Source: Elysia crispata
Lineage: Eukaryota > Mollusca > Gastropoda > Plakobranchidae
Assembly: GCA_033675545.1 (NCBI GenBank)
Contig: JAWDGP010003624.1
Span: 1 to 64,000, forward strand
Direction of reading: 5' to 3'
DNA length: 64,000 nt
Made by a program: the position numbers and the translations under genes. This document shows, in pieces, positions 59,963 through 64,000 of this stretch. Position 1 is the stretch's first letter, and the number at the start of each line of letters is the position of its first letter. The notes under the pieces are model-generated. The model saw only the letters and a program-made list of their open reading frames with translations. It was not told the DNA's origin and searched no databases.

Positions 59963-60365
59963 GGTTTAGATTAGATCTATGGTAGGGGAGATATCATATT
60001 AAACCTACGCCTTATGAATATGAGATGCACATAATTATGATGGAGTACTACTACTAATAGTGATAATTATAGTAATCATAAAAATAATACTAATCCCTCC
60101 TTATAAAAGAATTTAGTGCTCATCGTGTGCTCCACTCCTCGAATTTTTTGCTTATCTCCACAAACTTATTCAGACACTTGAAAATTACAAAATTTTTTTT
60201 TATGAAATACTATACATCAGATTAGGGACAAGACCCCAATTTTTAAAAAGCAATGTTTTGTTGTCATTAATTAAATATTAAATCTTTGATATTATTTGTT
60301 CTTCAATGTACTCCTCCAGCAATGACCATCAACTTCACTAGATAGTGGTAATTCTAAAACGAAGT

Positions 60366-62228
60366 GACTATATAGAGTGTCACTCTACATAGACTGATAG
60401 AGCTCTGCACACTATTCAGAGTAACAGCTGAGCTCTTCTGTGACAGAAACAAAAGACTACGAGACAAAGACCAGTTCTGCGCCACTCAGCGCCAGCCTCA
60501 GCCTGCCACTGCCAGTAGCCTACTAGTAGGCCTACTATCCATGCGAATGCACATCCAACGAGAGTAGATTTAGATCGAGAGCTAACGTTGCCGTCTTAAA
60601 AGCTATTTGAAAAGAAAAAAAGAGTAGATTCGAATAAATTTAGATTACGATAGCTGAAAGTGAAGGTAAATGGAGCGTTTTTAACGTTGGGTCGCTTTTG
60701 CGACTCTAGACAGCTTTGAACTACAGTTTAAATCGTACCAAAAAAGGCGGGTTTTTTTTTGTGAAGTTACTACAAAAGTAATATCATCCTCAAGGTGTAT
60801 AAAAGCCAAGAAACACTAGGTTCCTTGATTTTGCCTCGACTTTAGACCTTCTTTAGTATGTTTGTAAGAAACTATATGTACATGTAAAATATTACAGTGG
60901 TTGATCGAGATCAATATTGGTAGTGTAAACTTTCATGAAAGTTTACAGCCAAATTAATAAAGCTTGGGTTTACAACATTAGATGGTACCGGTACTGTAAA
61001 GACTTAAACAATGTTCTTGCTCAATTTATGCAATGAATCGATTGACATGTTAGATCATGTCTATGCAGGGCCTACGAAGACCTTGACTTCAGTACCAATC
61101 GATTGTCCTTTTTGTGATGTATCTTGTTTCTTTTATCATGTTTTGATTGTATATTAATGTGAAGAATAATGCTAATTTGTATACTACTATGGTTTGAATG
61201 ACAAATGTTATTTCTTATTTTGAAATTTAGTTCAATATTGGAGACATTCTGAATTTTTTTGCAAAAATAAAATTAATGCCATTTAATGCCTTCTTGACAT
61301 GAAATTGAATATTTTTTCTCTTAAACCCTCAGTGTCTAGATAAATATTTGATGGATTTTGTATTTTAAAATTTACTGAAATTATATAACTTTTGAGCTCT
61401 TCTTTGTATGTCAAAATCATTTCTAATAATAAGGTTTATATTTTTACAGCAGTAATTAATATTCCATTATTAACCATGTAGCATATGTTACTCTTACTGT
61501 TTGGTTATGAACATAATCAATAAACATAGACTGTGAAACCATATTCACTTTTTAATATTTTTTTTTTATTTCTGTCTGGTCATGCTTGCTTGCTTTAAAA
61601 GTGGTTACGGAATATTCAAACCAAACTTTAACATGTCATTTCTTACTTGATTTCACGTTTAAAGTAACAAAAGTCTTTACTTTTCAACAAAGCAGTTGCT
61701 AAACAATATGAGGCCTAACAACTTTTCTTCTTTAAAGCATTTGAAATTATTTGTAAATAAGGAGTTACAGGCACTTAAATATTGGCCTGCTAAGCCTCAT
61801 ATGCTTGATAGTTTTTGAGTTTCCTTACTTGGCAATGCACCATATGTACATTAAATTTAAAAATTGATTTATTATCTGATTTTGAATTTGGAAATCTAAC
61901 AACCATAGTCAAACTCTTATAGAAGGAGTAAGAAAAACACACTTTAAAAAACTTTCGTCACCTATTTACGTATATGTACTGCATCGTAAGTCCTAAGCCA
62001 GCCAATTACAAATCTTCTTAGAGTGTTATGTGGCGGTCTATGTAGAGTTATAATAGTGTTTGGCTCTATGTAGAGTGTGACTCTAAATAGTGTCCGGTTC
62101 TATGTAGAGTGTGACTCTAAATAGTGTCCGGCTCTATAAAGAGTGTGACTCTGAATAGTGTCCGGCACTATGTAGACTGTGACTCTAAATAGTGTCCGGG
62201 TCTATGTAGAGTGTGACTCTATATAAAG
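60366..62228. mobile_element. Possible non-autonomous element with inverted ends
   Basis: The left end (CTATATAGAGTGTCACTCTA, then CATAG...CACTATTCAGAGT, 60,368-60,424) is the near reverse complement of the right end (ACTCTGAATAGTG at 62,148-62,160 and CTATGTAGAGTG...ACTCTATATA at 62,203-62,227). The right end is amplified as 34-bp repeats. The interior (about 1.6 kb) has no transposase. No target duplication could be fixed, so the element status is tentative. Confidence 0.4.
62042..62227. repeat. 34-bp tandem repeat, 5-6 units
   Basis: GTAGAGTGTGACTCTAAATA then GTGTCCGGTTCTAT repeats exactly every 34 bp from 62,070 to 62,206, after a diverged first unit at 62,042. Each unit contains the palindrome AGAGT-GTG-ACTCT. 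Confidence 0.92.
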
Positions 62229-62390
62229 CCTTCCATTCTAAAAAGTTTGTTGCCCATCACCACAGACTTACACAGTCATAATTTAAAGATAACAAAACAT
62301 TTGAGACATCCCCCCCCTTTTTTTAAAAAAAAACTATTTTGTGTCAATATATCAAAATTAGACATTTGACAATTACTTTTTCTTCAATTT

Positions 62391-62705
62391 AGATCTAGAT
62401 CTAGATTCTAGATCTACCTCTCCCGCATAGCTTAGGCCAACCAGCGATATGACCACCTCAGTCTGAGTGATATATAATAAATAATTAACTGTGGAAGATA
62501 GATTGATATTACGATGGCAGGTGACAAAAAAGAGACGTCGTTTAAGACGATCCAGATACAAAGAAACACTCAATCAAAATCAAATCCCCCCAACTACACC
62601 ACCACAAACAACACTTGATCAACCATCCATATCTATTGATACTGATCAAAATCTAGATCTAGATCTACGACAAACTGGATCTAGATCTAGATCTAGATCA
62701 CAACG
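62391..62705. repeat. GATCTA-rich island
   Basis: Runs of AGATCT/GATCTA occur at 62,391-62,417, 62,650-62,667 and 62,678-62,699. A 113-codon plus-strand frame (62,491-62,832) crosses them and turns the hexamer repeat into SRSRSRS. It also has a basic KKRRRLRRSR stretch and a Pro-rich PLPPPPY, but no recognised domain. A similar motif stands near 24,470. Confidence 0.6.
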
Positions 62706-62832
62706 TGGACCCAGCTTTAGATCTGCTACACAACCACAAGAAGCAGATAGACCCATACGGATTGGATCTACATCACCGCTACCGCCTCCACCTTACATTA
62801 GACAGGCAGCTTCTACACTTACACTGATTTAA

Positions 62833-63506
62833 AGTTAAACTTTCAATCCTGCGAATTCGCGGGCTTTCAACTAGATCTAGTAATACTAATAATAACTTTG
62901 GTTTTCACCATGTCTCAAGAGAGGTAACTCTGTTTTATTTGGAAAGGGTCTTATTTTGAAATTAGTTCCCCTAATTTAAGTCTTCAAACATATAATTATT
63001 TTGAAGCAGCAATTTTTTAAGAAATTAAGAGGGTGTTTGAATTAGAAATCTGCTATTTTCTTCATTTTCTTCATTTTTTTCCTTTTCCTTTCTCTTCTTA
63101 AAATACAACTTCTATATCTTAATTTGTATTTCTATTTTTAAGCAGCAATTCAGCTAAAGCAGTAACACTATCAAAAACAGAGGCAGTCTCGAAGTGAATT
63201 TGAGTCCTTATTGTAGACATAGTTAAGAAGTAATTACAGTCACAGCGGCTTTCGGATTGGCACACAACATCTAATTAGGAGGAAAAAGGAAACAGATTAT
63301 AGTCTAAGAAACTGATATAGTCTTCTTTTTTCACAGAACTTATACTATCAAAAGTAGTGTTAGCTTACTTTTTACATGTATATTTATACAGTTAATATTT
63401 TCAAACCTTTAAGCAATTTTTTTTTAATTTGAATAACTATTTCATTCTACAAATTTTAAAATGATAATAGATTAAAAAGAAATCTCTTAGTTGTGGCAGT
63501 AGTGGT
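62833..63506. other. Non-coding stretch
   Basis: AT-rich with no open frame or element recognised. Confidence 0.45.
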
Positions 63507-63778
<272 letters not shown>

Positions 63779-64000
63779 CAAAACTGAATAAGTGAAGTGT
63801 AGATTGGTAAAAATTGAAATTTGCCAAATCTGAATAAGCTTTTCACGTCAAGAATAAATGATAAAAAATTTTAAACATTTTTTAATAGCTTACGATGAGC
63901 AAGAATTTTTATTTGCCGAAATTATTGGAAATCATTTATCAGAATCCTTAAAAACATTCAAAAGATGGATGGGCACGTTTGATGTCTTTTAATAGCCTTA

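Larger units (their letters stand above)
57400..60045 (+). repeat. Segmental duplication block D
   Basis: Matches block C as listed there but lacks the satellite: after 58,855 it jumps directly to the sequence that follows the satellite in C. The first 120 bp (57,401-57,520) recur at 59,945-60,045, showing that D is followed by the beginning of another, truncated unit. Confidence 0.8.

Noticed and set aside
60690-60706. Short hairpin GTCGC-TTTT-GCGAC resembling a histone 3' stem-loop
   Set aside because: Stem and loop differ from the histone consensus and no histone gene is nearby.

Overview
The window looks like a stretch of an AT-rich invertebrate animal genome, most plausibly a gastropod or other mollusc. 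Supporting signs are intron-like spacing, abundant micro- and minisatellites, CR1/L2-type and Penelope-like retroelements, Gypsy and pogo relics, and GATCTA-rich islands. No operons, rRNA, true tRNA genes or CRISPR arrays were seen. The organism call is inference; no marker gene fixes it.

Region 1-13,060 has no recognisable protein gene. It is dominated by one family of repeats built round a splice-acceptor-like motif, TTTTGTCNACAGAGCC. These include scattered copies (2.2-3.2 kb), an array of about 51 units of 60 bp (3.94-7.04 kb), three tandem 'acceptor + AATAAA' cassettes (7.3-8.4 kb) and a 54-bp triplet. They are followed by a 177-bp satellite whose units carry a perfect DR1 nuclear-receptor element (AGGTCA T AGGTCA on the minus strand).

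Region 15.4-60 kb is a tandemly duplicated locus. Diverged blocks (A about 17.9-26.0 kb, B about 29.3-44.3 kb, C about 44.6-53.1 kb, D about 57.4-60.0 kb, plus a fragment near 16.1 kb) share the same non-coding order and short exon-like stretches on the plus strand. The host gene family was not recognised. Several exon copies carry stops or frameshifts, so much of the cluster looks decayed. A last-exon-like sequence ending in a His/Tyr-rich tail is intact in D and broken in C. A 57-bp array at 16.9-17.5 kb keeps one frame open for 202 codons.

Insertions separate or enlarge the blocks. A 2.5-kb DNA transposon with AATA target duplications lies between A and B. A broken Gypsy fossil sits in B, with a pogo/Tigger element inside it. 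A 5'-truncated Penelope-like element with a hammerhead-like motif also sits in B, as does a LINE tail. A 5.8-kb satellite of 77/92-bp units grew from a single unit still visible in B, and a nearly complete CR1/L2-like LINE lies between C and D.

Region 60-64 kb is non-coding. It holds a possible 1.86-kb element with inverted ends and amplified 34-bp repeats, GATCTA-rich sequence, and a long (TAG)n tract.
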